A stretch of DNA of 40,582 nt, taken from the NCBI GenBank assembly GCA_030430455.1, contig JAUIJB010000030.1, forward strand, positions 1 through 40,582, given 5' to 3'. Below are positions 8,861-18,744 of the stretch, in pieces. The stretch's first letter is position 1, and every line of letters begins with the position of its first letter. The notes below the pieces were generated by a model. The model searched no databases, was not told the DNA's origin, and saw only the letters and a program-made list of their open reading frames with translations. Source of the DNA: Verrucomicrobiia bacterium. GTDB lineage: Bacteria > Verrucomicrobiota > Verrucomicrobiia > Verrucomicrobiales > Akkermansiaceae. The translations under genes were made by a program, and so were the position numbers.

Positions 8861-11056
8861 TCAGTGATCCGTGGACTTGGGGGGCGGAGCCGCTGATGGG
8901 GACTCGACCGACAGCGTGTCGCTGATGGTGCCGCAGGTGAGCATGGCGTCGCCGAAGTAGGGGTTGAGGATCTTCGGCTCGGCCGAGAGCCAGTCGGCGC
9001 CGGTGTTGCCGAAGGCCATCGGGCAGTGGACCACGTAGGCGCTGCCGAGGGCGTCGATGCCGTGCTCGCGGATGCGCTCGATCAGGGCGTCGCTGAGCGG
9101 CTGGAAGGCGGCGCGGCGGGCCTCGATGTCGGCGGCCCCGGCGACGGCCCGGGCGAGCGGCTCCAGCTCGCCGTCGACCGCGTCCTCGAGCTTTCGGGCG
9201 GCGGCCTGCGCGGCGGGGTCGTCGTCGCCGGCCAGCGCCGCGGCGACCGGCAGGTAGGCGTCGAGCGCCTCGCGCAGCCGGGCGACCTTGGCCGGGTCGG
9301 CGGGCGGGGGCGACTGCGGCTGGTAGGGCAGGCCGAGGTGGCGGCCGGCCTGCTCGATCGAGCGGGCGACGCGCCGCGCGGCGGCCTGCGGCGTGGTGTC
9401 GAGCTCGTCCCGGGCGATGGCGAGGTCGTTGAGCAGGCGGCGCGAGAACTCCTTCCACAGCTTCAGCTCGTCGGGTTGCAGCCACTCGGTGTCGACGCCG
9501 CGGAGGTGCTGCTCGATCGCCCCGATGCGGGCCGCGGAGGGGTCCTCGATCAGGCGGTGGAGCAGGCGCGGGATGGCGGCCCACTGGCCGGCGAGGTCGC
9601 CGGGAGCCGCGCCGGCCGGGCGTTCGTCGATGCCGGCGTCGGGGTTCATCATCGACGGCTTGGCCTTGATCTGGAGCTCGGAGTCGAGCTTGAAGGCGCC
9701 GCGGCTGACCACCAGCTCGCCCTCCTCGAGGCCGGCCTCGACGATGAAGCGGTCGTCGATGCGCGGGCCGAGGACGACCTCGCGGCCCTCGAAGGTCGGG
9801 GTGTCGTCGATGCGGACGTAGACGATCGCGCGCTCGCCGGTGCGCAGGACGGCCGAGGCGGGGATGAGCAGGGGCTGCGGTGCCTTGTCGGGCTCGGGGA
9901 TCAGGCCGAGCTCGTCGGCGGGCACCAGGTCCATGCCGCAGATGTCGCACTGGCCCGGGCCGTCCTTGACGATCTCGGGGTGCATCGGGCTGATCCACTT
10001 GCCCTTCAGCGAGGGGTCGAGCACGCGGCCGTTGGCGGTCATGGCCGAGTGCACCACCGCCTTGGCGAACATGCCGGGCTTGAGCGCGCGGTCGTCGTTG
10101 GGAACATTGACGCGGACCCGGGCGACGCGGCGCATCGGGTCGATCTCCGGGTCGATGAAGGCGATGCGGCCGTGGAAGTCGCGGCCGGGCACGGCGTCGA
10201 CGGTGAACTCGACGTCCTGGGCGTAGCGCAGCCACGGAAGGTCGGCCTCGTAGGCCTCGAGCTTGAGCCAGACGGTCGACAGGTCCGCCACCCGGAACAG
10301 CGGGTCGCCGGTCTTCACGTACTGCCCCTCGTTGGCGAGCTTCTCGGTGACGATGCCGGCCTGCGGTGCGTAGAGCGTGAGGTGGTCGGTCGGCTCGGCG
10401 GCGTTTTCGATCCGGAGGATCTGCTCCTCGGTGAACTGGAGCAGGCGGAGCTTCTCGCGGGCGGCCTCGAGCAGGCGGCGGCGTGTGTCGAGCACCGCGT
10501 CCGAGGCACCCTGCGCGGCGCGGCTGGCGCGGCTGGCCTCGATCAGCTCGCGCTGGGCGACCAGCAGGTCCGGCGAGTAGATCTCGGCGAGGTGGTCGCC
10601 CTTGCGGACCCGCGCGCCGGTGAAGTCGACGAACAGGCGGTCGAGGCGGCCGGCGACCCGCGAGGTGATGGTGGAGATGCGGCGTTCATCGTAGTCGATG
10701 CGGCCGAACAGTTCGATGTCGGCGGCGGCCGTCTCGCGGACGACCGGGGCGATGCGCAGGTCGAGCAGGGCCGCGGCCTCGGCGGTCACCGAGACCTCGC
10801 GCAGGCCGCCGCCGCCATCGTCCTGGAGCGGGATCAGGTCCATGTTGCAGATCGGGCACAGCCCGGGGTTCGGCTGGCGGATCTGCGGGTGCATCGAGCA
10901 GGTCCAGGTTTCGTCGGAGGCGGCGCTGGCGTCGCCGCCGTCGTCCGGTGAGGACGGCGGCAGGCCGAACCACCAGCCGGCGAGGAACAGGCCGAGCGGG
11001 AGCAGGAAGACCAGCAGCTTGCGGGGGCTGCGCGTGAGGAAGGCGGGAATCTTCAT
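8861..11056 (-). CDS. cusB: CusB-family periplasmic adaptor with two heavy-metal-binding domains and C-terminal DUF3347
   Basis: The membrane fusion protein links CusA to the outer-membrane channel. The 731-residue product is much longer than E. coli CusB (about 400). After an N-terminal membrane anchor (about 12-32) comes a first heavy-metal-binding domain WTCSMHPQIRQPNPGLCPIC (51-76). Then come the barrel-sandwich/hairpin region with a long helical pair (about 110-250), a beta-barrel, a second metal-binding domain KWISPMHPEIVKDGPGQCDI (353-380, ICGMDL), the membrane-proximal part, and a C-terminal DUF3347 domain ending in AYVVHCPMAFGNTGADWLS and NPYFGDAMLTCGT. In the second metal-binding domain the first Cys is replaced (WISPMHP instead of WTCPMHP). 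The ATG at 11056 begins 8 bases after the cusC stop. The His/Met/Cys motifs fit Cu(I) delivery to the pump. Confidence 0.93.
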   Translation of the reverse strand: MKIPAFLTRSPRKLLVFLLPLGLFLAGWWFGLPPSSPDDGGDASAASDETWTCSMHPQIRQPNPGLCPICNMDLIPLQDDGGGGLREVSVTAEAAALLDLRIAPVVRETAAADIELFGRIDYDERRISTITSRVAGRLDRLFVDFTGARVRKGDHLAEIYSPDLLVAQRELIEASRASRAAQGASDAVLDTRRRLLEAAREKLRLLQFTEEQILRIENAAEPTDHLTLYAPQAGIVTEKLANEGQYVKTGDPLFRVADLSTVWLKLEAYEADLPWLRYAQDVEFTVDAVPGRDFHGRIAFIDPEIDPMRRVARVRVNVPNDDRALKPGMFAKAVVHSAMTANGRVLDPSLKGKWISPMHPEIVKDGPGQCDICGMDLVPADELGLIPEPDKAPQPLLIPASAVLRTGERAIVYVRIDDTPTFEGREVVLGPRIDDRFIVEAGLEEGELVVSRGAFKLDSELQIKAKPSMMNPDAGIDERPAGAAPGDLAGQWAAIPRLLHRLIEDPSAARIGAIEQHLRGVDTEWLQPDELKLWKEFSRRLLNDLAIARDELDTTPQAAARRVARSIEQAGRHLGLPYQPQSPPPADPAKVARLREALDAYLPVAAALAGDDDPAAQAAARKLEDAVDGELEPLARAVAGAADIEARRAAFQPLSDALIERIREHGIDALGSAYVVHCPMAFGNTGADWLSAEPKILNPYFGDAMLTCGTISDTLSVESPSAAPPPKSTDH

Positions 11057-11064
11057 GGTCGGAG

Positions 11065-12372
11065 TCAGCGGATGCCCGCGGCGGCGCGGAGCGTGGCGGT
11101 GGCCTTGCCGAGCTGGGCGCGGTTGCGGGCGAGTTGCAGGCGGTAGGCGAGATGCTGCCGCCAGGTTTCGATCAGGTCGTTGAAGCTGCTTTCCCCGGCG
11201 CTGTAGCCGGTCAGGGTGACCTCGTAGGCCTGCCGCGCGTCGGGCACCAGGCGGGTGTCGAAGAGCTCGGCGACCTCGCGCGCGGTGCGGGCCTCGAACC
11301 AGGCCTCCTCGACGCGGTAGCGCAGTTCGGAGCGGGTCGCGGCGAGCATCGCCTCGGTCTCGGCCATGCCCTCGCGGGCCTCGCGGAGCATCGCCCGGCG
11401 CGGCTCCTGCCACAGCGGAATCTTGATGCCGAGCATGGCGTAGACCTGGTCCCGGCCGTTGGCGACCCGCGACAGGCCGGAGTCGGCGATCGCCGCGCCA
11501 CCGACGCCGGCGGTGAAGTCGGGGAACTTCTCGAGCTCGGCGCGCTTGAGGCGGTGGCGGAACGCCGCGGCGCGCTGCTCGGCGGCGGCGACCTCGGGAT
11601 GCTCGGCCTGGGCCCGGGCGAGCAGGCCCTCGAGGGTGCCGGGCGAGGGGATCGACGCGTTGCCCGGGGTCGGCAGCGAGGCCCCGGCGGGGCGGTTGAG
11701 CAGCGAGTTGAGCCGGGCCCGTGCGGTGTCGCGCAGCCTGCCGGCCTCGGCGAGGTCGCGGTCGACCAGCGACAGCTCGTTGGAGAGGCGGATCTGGTCG
11801 GCCTGGTTGGCCTGGTCGGCGGCGACCCGGGCATCAACGGCCTCGCGCACCGCCGTGAGCACCGAGCGGCTCTCGCGGGTGAGCGCAATCGTCTGCTGGG
11901 CGAGGTAGAGGTCCCACCACGCGGCGTGGACCTGGGCGGTGAGCTTGAGCTCCAGCGCCGCGACCTCGGCGCGCGCGGCGGCGGCCTCGCGGTCGGCGGC
12001 GGCGCCGGCCTCGCGGCGCTTGCCGGGGAAGGGGACCGGCTGTTTCAGTGCGCCCATCGCCTGGGTCCGGCCGGCGGCGGTCTCGGCCATCGATCCGGCC
12101 GAGACCTCGAGGGTCGGATCCGGCAGCGCCCGCGCCTGCGGCGCCTCCTGCGCCAGCCGCTCGGCGCGGTGGCGGGCGGCGGCCAGCGACGGGTGGTGCC
12201 GGACGGCGAGGCGGGCGAGGTCGTCGGGACCCGAGCTACCAGGAACGGAGTAATTCACCGCCGCCGATGGCGGCGGCGTGTCCAGGGTGGCGGACTTGCC
12301 GGCCGTCCCGTCGACCGAGGTCGAGCAGGCGGCGAGCAGGAGCGCGCCGCAAAGCGACGGGATGCGCTGCAT
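11065..12372 (-). CDS. cusC: CusC/TolC-family outer-membrane efflux lipoprotein
   Basis: The outer-membrane channel of the tripartite metal exporter. From the ATG at 12372 the product has 435 residues and begins with a lipoprotein signal (MQRIPSLCGALLLAACSTS, acylated Cys 16). It is followed by two repeats of long, Ala/Arg/Glu-rich coiled-coil helices and short beta strands typical of the OEP fold: LAVRHHPSLAAARHRAERLA, LKQPVPFPGKR and GIKIPLWQEPRRAM, with the closing repeat ELRYRVEEAWFEARTA. The frame is open upstream to 12636 but that part overlaps the preceding gene and lacks a signal. It sits between the TRASH-like lipoprotein gene (58-base gap) and cusB (8-base gap) in one operon. Confidence 0.9.
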   Translation of the reverse strand: MQRIPSLCGALLLAACSTSVDGTAGKSATLDTPPPSAAVNYSVPGSSGPDDLARLAVRHHPSLAAARHRAERLAQEAPQARALPDPTLEVSAGSMAETAAGRTQAMGALKQPVPFPGKRREAGAAADREAAAARAEVAALELKLTAQVHAAWWDLYLAQQTIALTRESRSVLTAVREAVDARVAADQANQADQIRLSNELSLVDRDLAEAGRLRDTARARLNSLLNRPAGASLPTPGNASIPSPGTLEGLLARAQAEHPEVAAAEQRAAAFRHRLKRAELEKFPDFTAGVGGAAIADSGLSRVANGRDQVYAMLGIKIPLWQEPRRAMLREAREGMAETEAMLAATRSELRYRVEEAWFEARTAREVAELFDTRLVPDARQAYEVTLTGYSAGESSFNDLIETWRQHLAYRLQLARNRAQLGKATATLRAAAGIR

Positions 12373-12430
12373 GATGATCGCGGAGGTCGTCACGGGTAGG
12401 CCGGGGTGGCCGATCCGGCGTGCGGCCGGC

Positions 12431-12715
12431 TCAGGGGTTGTCGAGCTGCGAGAGGTATTTCTCCGGATCCTCGCGGAACTTCGGCTCGCAGCGGTCGCAG
12501 CAGAACTTGATCTCGCGGCCCTCGTGGACGAGGACCACGGGGTCGCCCATGCTGCCGAGTTCTTCGCCGGAAACCAGGCAGGTCTCGAGCGGGTAGGGCA
12601 CCGGAGCGGCCGGCGAGGCGGAGGAAGATGCGTCATTGTTTGCGGATGCTGTGTCTTCCCGCTCGGAGCACGAGGCCAGGGCGAGGACGATGAGAAGGGA
12701 ATGGATGGTTTTCAT
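12431..12715 (-). CDS. TRASH/YHS-like metal-binding lipoprotein
   Basis: A 94-residue exported lipoprotein: the signal MKTIHSLLIVLALASCSERE has a lipobox LASC with acylated Cys 16. A Ser/Ala-rich linker follows, then a small domain YPLETCLVSGEELGSMGDPV ... HEGREIKFCCDRCEPKF with Cys 46, 72, 73 and 76 and a terminal DPEKYLSQLD. The pattern C-x3-GE...G...GR-x-(V/I)-x-FCC-x2-C is that of TRASH/YHS-like metal-sensing or metallochaperone domains. Within this operon it is likely to bind Cu in the periplasm or hand it to the pump. The ATG at 12715 was chosen because it gives the signal peptide. Function is inferred from motif and position. Confidence 0.8.
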   Translation of the reverse strand: MKTIHSLLIVLALASCSEREDTASANNDASSSASPAAPVPYPLETCLVSGEELGSMGDPVVLVHEGREIKFCCDRCEPKFREDPEKYLSQLDNP

Positions 12716-12864
12716 GGTCTTGGGGATGGGGTCTGGATTGGATGAAGCGGGGAGGGCCGGTGGAGGCGGGCGAAGTGTCCACGCCAAGGCCCATGCGGGC
12801 GCGTCGGCGCTGGACCACGCGGGAGGAGGCCGCCGGAGGGGCGGTCGTCAGGGGAAGCCGGGCT

Positions 12865-13245
12865 TCAAAGCAGCCAGCGCGAAAGTCGCGCGAGCCGCGA
12901 ACGCGGCGGGTCACTGCCCGGAGCAAAGGGAGGGGGCGTGACGGATCCGGCAAGGACGGGCGGCAGCGGCGGAGTGATACCCGGGCTTTCGAGCACGGGA
13001 GGCACCGCCGGGTCGCCGGGGACAAGGGTGGTCTCGGCGAGGTCGCGGGGGTCCTTGCTGTGGCAGGCGCAGGCGTGCTCCGGAGCGGGCGCATCCTGGT
13101 CTCCGGAATCCACGGGTGCGTGGCAGCACGACGTTGCACGATCCGGGCCTGGCCGCTCGCAGCCCTGTGCCGTGCAGCAGCACAGCGGGCTTCCAACGAG
13201 GAAAGCCAGCAGCAGGGAAAGCAGCGTGCGAGCGGGGTTCACCAT
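12865..13245 (-). CDS. Small exported Cys/His-rich protein, first gene of the copper operon
   Basis: A 126-residue protein with an N-terminal hydrophobic segment (MVNPARTLLSLLLAFLVGSP) that reads as a signal peptide. A Cys-dense part follows: CCC at 22-24, Cys 29, CC at 40-41 and Cys 59 and 61, with His 42, 57 and 62. After that comes a long Pro-rich tail. If the first Cys of the triplet is acylated it would be a lipoprotein. I know of no named family. The clustering of eight Cys with His, its export signal and its place at the head of a copper-efflux operon suggest metal buffering in the periplasm. The following gene begins 149 bases later. The start ATG at 13245 is the only one giving the signal sequence. 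Confidence 0.7.
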   Translation of the reverse strand: MVNPARTLLSLLLAFLVGSPLCCCTAQGCERPGPDRATSCCHAPVDSGDQDAPAPEHACACHSKDPRDLAETTLVPGDPAVPPVLESPGITPPLPPVLAGSVTPPPFAPGSDPPRSRLARLSRWLL

Positions 13246-13273
13246 GGATCAGAGTCCGAAAGTTTGCCCTTCT

Positions 13274-13313
13274 TCCATAATCCCTGCGCGGACGGGTTTC
13301 AAGAGTTGAAACC
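13274..13313 (-). promoter_or_regulatory. Candidate promoter and overlapping palindromic operator of the copper operon
   Basis: A perfect inverted repeat GGTTTCAA-gag-TTGAAACC occupies 13295-13313, 50 to 68 bases upstream of the first gene of the copper operon. On the minus strand its right arm supplies TTGAAA (13297-13302), a good -35 match. After exactly 17 bases TATGGA follows at 13274-13279 as a -10-like element. A palindrome overlapping the -35 box is a common operator position. It could also act as a weak terminator after GH3, but there is no T-run. Sequence evidence only. Confidence 0.4.
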
Positions 13314-13348
13314 TGCCTCGAGCATCCAATCGCTGCCGATACCCCGGC

Positions 13349-15043
13349 TCAGCCGTCTTTCGAGACCTCCATCGCGGTCTCGTCGGGCTCGGGGCGGTAG
13401 ACGGCCTTGGCGTCGAGCAGGATGGTCTTGGACTGGAACAGGCGCTTGCCCTCGGCGACCAGCTTCTGCTTGCCGCGCTCGTACCAGCCCTCCCTCATCA
13501 CCTGCAGGACCGGCTCGCGCAGCCGTCCGCTGGCGCGCTTGGTCTTCCACTCGATGTTGAACTCGTCGAGGGCGGCGTCGGCGGCGCGCAGGAAGCTGCG
13601 GGCGGTCGCCTCGTCGGGGGTCGGGTGGAACTCGACCTTGAAGACGTAGCGCGAGGCCTCCGAGTCGGGCTCGGCCTTGAAGTGGGGCGCCTCGACGCCG
13701 GCGGCGGCCGCGGCGCGGGCGACCGCCTCGATCAGCTGGTTCACGCTGAGCTTCTCGCCGGTCAGGTTGGTCATGCCGCGGCCCTTGCGGCGGAACACGA
13801 CGACGGGCGCGCCGCGGAAACGGTCGACCACCTCGATCACGTCGTTCATGTCGTAGCGGTAGAGTCCGCCGGTGGTGGTGATGAAGACGTAGTACTCGTG
13901 GCCGACCTCGACCTCGCCGACGTCGAGGAAGCGCCACGAGTCCGGGTCGTCCGGGCGGTCGTCGATGTCGCCGGCGGGGACCAGCTCGAAGTAGTTGAGG
14001 TGGATGCTGAGCACGCCGCCGGCGCCGTGGTCGGAGACCGGGATGCTCATGCGGGCCTCGGAGGCGAGGTAGCCCATGTCGCGCACCGGGGGCATGCCGC
14101 GGCCGTCGGGGGCGTACCACTCGGGGAAGCGCTCGAGGTAGGCGCCGACGGTGTCGCCCTTCCAGCAGCCGATCAGGGCCATGGCGGGCCAGTAGTCGGC
14201 GGGGAGCAGGCGGCCGCCGCGGCGGTCACGCATCGCCTCGAGCGCCCCGGCGCGTTGCGGGTCGGCGACCAGCCGTGGCTCGAGCGCGTCGCGGATCGCG
14301 GGCGCGATGTCGAACTCTCCGCCCAGCCTGCCGTCGCGGATGTCGCGGATGAGCGGCTCGGCGAGGCGGTCCGCCATCTCGGCCAGCTTGAGCACGGATG
14401 ACGGGTTGGCGGTTCCCAGGAAGCTGACGTTCTCGGCGACCCCGAAGCGCAGCAGGGCGTAGTACTTCGCCTCGTAGTCCTCGATCTCGTAGACGTCGTA
14501 GGGCACGGCGTAGGCGCTCTGGACGATGCCCGGCAGCTCCTTGACGACCATCCCGCTGGTCGAGCCGAAGGGGATTCCCGACGGGGTGTGGCCCTCGACC
14601 GCGGGGGACACGATGGTGATCACCTTGCCGGCGAACATCCTCGGGTGGTCGCGGCGGGCGAAGTGCAGCCAGGTGGAGGTGCCGCCGCCCTTCTGGCAGG
14701 TCGGGGTGACCGGGATGTACTTCGGCGTACCGGTGGTGCCGGAAGTCTGGGCGAACAGGACCGGCTGCTCGGCGGTGAGGATGTTCTCCTCGCCCCGGGT
14801 CATCCGTTCGATGCGGTCGCGGATGTCCTCGTAGTCAATGATCGGGACGTTGCCGCGGTAGTCCTCCGGGGACTTGAGGCGGGCGAATTCGTAGGCGCGG
14901 CCGTATTCGGTGTCGCGGTTGCGCTCGAGGATCTCGCCCAGCAGCCGGCGCTGGGCCGCCGCCGGGTCCTTGAGGGCGCGGATGAAGGGGCCGGCCGAGG
15001 CGCGGGCCTTCAGGGCGATGAGCGATGATGCGATCCAACTCAT
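13349..15043 (-). CDS. GH3-family acyl acid-amido synthetase
   Basis: GH3 enzymes adenylate a carboxylic acid with ATP and then join it to an amino acid or another amine. The 564-residue product carries the three family motifs: the ATP-binding loop AQTSGTTGTPK (about 98-108), YLASE (325-329) and the YRYDMNDVIEV segment (395-405, TTTGLYRYxxxD). Length fits plant and bacterial GH3 (550-600). It is cytoplasmic, with no signal. The ATG at 15043 begins 8 bases after the kinase stop; the frame is open through the kinase gene in another phase, but the GH3 fold starts here at MSWIASSLIALKARASAGPF. It is the last gene of the five-gene cluster. Substrates are unknown; the neighbouring enolase-superfamily and FAH-like enzymes suggest a role with N-acyl amino acids or related amides. 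Confidence 0.9.
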   Translation of the reverse strand: MSWIASSLIALKARASAGPFIRALKDPAAAQRRLLGEILERNRDTEYGRAYEFARLKSPEDYRGNVPIIDYEDIRDRIERMTRGEENILTAEQPVLFAQTSGTTGTPKYIPVTPTCQKGGGTSTWLHFARRDHPRMFAGKVITIVSPAVEGHTPSGIPFGSTSGMVVKELPGIVQSAYAVPYDVYEIEDYEAKYYALLRFGVAENVSFLGTANPSSVLKLAEMADRLAEPLIRDIRDGRLGGEFDIAPAIRDALEPRLVADPQRAGALEAMRDRRGGRLLPADYWPAMALIGCWKGDTVGAYLERFPEWYAPDGRGMPPVRDMGYLASEARMSIPVSDHGAGGVLSIHLNYFELVPAGDIDDRPDDPDSWRFLDVGEVEVGHEYYVFITTTGGLYRYDMNDVIEVVDRFRGAPVVVFRRKGRGMTNLTGEKLSVNQLIEAVARAAAAAGVEAPHFKAEPDSEASRYVFKVEFHPTPDEATARSFLRAADAALDEFNIEWKTKRASGRLREPVLQVMREGWYERGKQKLVAEGKRLFQSKTILLDAKAVYRPEPDETAMEVSKDG

Positions 15044-15051
15044 GGTCGATG

Positions 15052-16533
<1,482 letters not shown>

Positions 16534-16551
16534 GCGGGCGTCAGGTGCGGA

Positions 16552-17712
16552 TCAGGATGCGTTGAACGGCCAGTGGCCGCTGCGATGGCGGGCGAGGGAT
16601 TCACGATCGACCTCCACGCCGAGTCCGCCGCGGCACTCGAGTTGCGGCGGGCGGCCGCCGCGGCGCATCTGCAGCAGGGGCGTGGCGGGGTCCTCGGCGA
16701 GCAGCAGCCTGCCGAAGCAGCCCTCCGCGTGGCGGACCTCGGGAAAGGCGGCGCAGAGGTGGAGGTGGGCGGCCGACAGCACGGAAGACTCGCCGACCTG
16801 GCAGCCGACCTGGATCCAAAGGCCCGCCGCCCTGGCCTCGCGGCAGCGCGCCAGGGTGGCGATCAGGCCGCCGCACTTCGAGATCCGCGCGTTGATGGCG
16901 GTGCAGGCGCCAGCTTGGATGAGGCGCTCGAGGGACTCCCGGGTGTTGAGGCTTTCGTCGGCCATCACGTCGAGGCCGGTCTCGCTGACCAGCCGGGCGG
17001 CGCCCTCGAGCTCGTCGGCGGCCAGCGGTTGCTCGAAGCTGTGGATGCCCTCGCGGGCGAGCGCCGGCATCCGGGCGAGCGCCTGCTTGAGGTCCCAGCC
17101 CATGTTGACATCGGCGCGCAGCTTCATCGCGCGACCCGCCCAGGTGCGGATCGATGCGATGTCGGCCGGCCCGGTCGTCGCGTCGATCTTGAGTTTGAGG
17201 GCGCGGAAGCCGAGAGCGCGGTAGGCCAGCAACTGGGCCCGGCGCTTGAGGTTCATGCCCGAGGATAGCACCCCACTGTAGCGGAAACCCTCGGCCGGGG
17301 AGGGGCCGGGATCGCCGAAGGGGGTGCGGCCGAAGTGCCGGCCGAAGGCATCGAGAAGGGCGAGGTCGACCGCGCACCAGGCGGCCGACTGTGGTGTGTC
17401 GCGCGGCACCCAGTCGGCCGGCGCGCGGCCGTCGCATTCGGCGAGGAACCCGACGACCCCGTCGAAGTCCGGGAATTGCCGTCCGAGCAGCCGGGGCAGC
17501 ACCGATTCGCGCAGCAAGGTGCAGGCGCCGTCGCGCGTCTCACCGGTGACATACGGCCGCGGCAGGGCCTCGCCCCAGCCGGTGGTTCCGTCGTCCAGCT
17601 CGACCTCGAGCATCAGGCTCGACGACGACTCGCGCGATGATGCCGCGTGCTCGAACTTGCCGCGGAACGGAAGGTCGACGGCGTGGAGCTCGATGGCGGC
17701 GATGCGGGGCAT
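16552..17712 (-). CDS. Enolase-superfamily enzyme (muconate lactonizing / racemase-epimerase subgroup)
   Basis: The 386-residue product has the MLE-subgroup active site: KxK on strand 2 (LKLKID, Lys 173 and 175), metal ligands Asp 201 (RADVN), Glu 227 (FEQPL) and Asp 252 (MADES), and the second base Lys 279 (NARISKCGG). The N-terminal capping domain starts IELHAVDLPFRGKFEHA. After the barrel comes GCQVGESSVLSAA. Two catalytic lysines on opposite faces fit racemization or epimerization (dipeptide epimerase, N-succinylamino acid racemase) or o-succinylbenzoate synthesis. The DxD pair typical of Ala-Glu epimerases is not evident, so the substrate is open. It starts 14 bases after the hydrolase stop. 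Its neighbour GH3 makes acyl-amino acid amides, the kind of substrate racemases of this group use. Confidence 0.85.
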   Translation of the reverse strand: MPRIAAIELHAVDLPFRGKFEHAASSRESSSSLMLEVELDDGTTGWGEALPRPYVTGETRDGACTLLRESVLPRLLGRQFPDFDGVVGFLAECDGRAPADWVPRDTPQSAAWCAVDLALLDAFGRHFGRTPFGDPGPSPAEGFRYSGVLSSGMNLKRRAQLLAYRALGFRALKLKIDATTGPADIASIRTWAGRAMKLRADVNMGWDLKQALARMPALAREGIHSFEQPLAADELEGAARLVSETGLDVMADESLNTRESLERLIQAGACTAINARISKCGGLIATLARCREARAAGLWIQVGCQVGESSVLSAAHLHLCAAFPEVRHAEGCFGRLLLAEDPATPLLQMRRGGRPPQLECRGGLGVEVDRESLARHRSGHWPFNAS

Positions 17713-17726
17713 GGGCGGATCCGGGT

Positions 17727-18692
17727 TCAGCGTTTCCGCGGCAGCGAGTCGATCCAGCGAAGGATGTCGCGCGCCAGCCGGTCGGGGGCGTCGAGCTGGA
17801 TCGAGTGGGTCTGTTCCGGATACTCGATGATTTTCACCGGCCGATCCGGGTCGCGGGTGACCAGCTCGCGGGTGGCCTCGTTGTCGATGATCCGGTCCCG
17901 GCCCGCGAGGAAGAGCAGCAGCGGGGGATATTCCCGGTCCTCGCTCCGCGCGACCATCCGGTCCATGCGGATGCTTTCCCGCAGGAAGGCGGCGGAAACG
18001 CTGTGCAGCCGGAGCGGGTCGTTGCGGATGTAGGCGAGTTGGCCGGGGTCGGTGGTGAACATCTCGGTCTGGATCGGCACCGGATGCTGGCGCTCGGGGG
18101 CGAAGACCATGTCGACGAACACCGCCGCCTTCTGCGGGGCGGTCAGGTCGACCTTCGGCTTCATCCCCGGAGTGATCAGGACCATGCCGTCGATCCGGTC
18201 GGGATGGGCGACATCATAGGCCATGACGTACTTGCCGCCCCACGACAGGCCGATCAGATAGACCTCGTCGAACCTGCCGGAGTCCCGGACGGCCTGGACC
18301 GCCCGATCGACGTCATCGACGAGCCGGACGCCGCGCTCGACATGACCCGAGGTGAAGCCGCGGTTCTCGCGGTTGATGCCGCTGCCGCGGCGGTCGAGAC
18401 TGAAGACCGGGTAGCCACGCCGTGCCAGTTGCCCGGCGGCGAGGTCGAACCATCCGGAATGGCTCTCGATGCCGTGCAGATAAACAAAGGCCGCACGCCG
18501 CGGGTTCAGGCGCGTGGGGCGATGTGCCACGTAGCCGATCTCCTTGCCGTCGGAGCCGGTGAAGGTTCCCGTTTCCCGGCCGGCGAGGCGCGCGGAGATC
18601 TGTTCCGGCGAGGGGCCCGGGCCGGGCGGTGCCCCGCAATGGCACAGCAGCGGCAGCAGCAGGCAATACAACAGAAATTCGCGACAACGCAT
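17727..18692 (-). CDS. Alpha/beta hydrolase lipoprotein (monoacylglycerol lipase-like)
   Basis: A 321-residue serine hydrolase with an N-terminal export signal MRCREFLLYCLLLPLLCHCG, probably acylated at the Cys before GAPPG. The core shows the oxyanion-loop segment YLHGIESHSGW, the nucleophile elbow GLSWGG, the acid in LFLAGRDRIID and a late TH (PEQTHSIQ) as catalytic His, the layout of the lysophospholipase/Hydrolase_4 family. A start at 18731 is possible but puts non-hydrophobic residues before the signal, so I prefer 18692. It lies 52 bases after the FAH-like gene and 14 before the enolase-family gene. As a lipoprotein it acts outside the cytoplasm, unlike GH3. Substrate unknown; esters or amides of acyl acids are plausible from context. 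Confidence 0.82.
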   Translation of the reverse strand: MRCREFLLYCLLLPLLCHCGAPPGPGPSPEQISARLAGRETGTFTGSDGKEIGYVAHRPTRLNPRRAAFVYLHGIESHSGWFDLAAGQLARRGYPVFSLDRRGSGINRENRGFTSGHVERGVRLVDDVDRAVQAVRDSGRFDEVYLIGLSWGGKYVMAYDVAHPDRIDGMVLITPGMKPKVDLTAPQKAAVFVDMVFAPERQHPVPIQTEMFTTDPGQLAYIRNDPLRLHSVSAAFLRESIRMDRMVARSEDREYPPLLLFLAGRDRIIDNEATRELVTRDPDRPVKIIEYPEQTHSIQLDAPDRLARDILRWIDSLPRKR

Positions 18693-18744
18693 CGGCCCCT
18701 TGGATTCGGTAAAAAACAACGCAGCGCCCATGTCTTGTCGATGT

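Noticed and set aside
11057..11413. Longer start for cusB at 11413
   Set aside because: It overlaps cusC out of phase and has no signal; the membrane anchor begins at the ATG at 11056.
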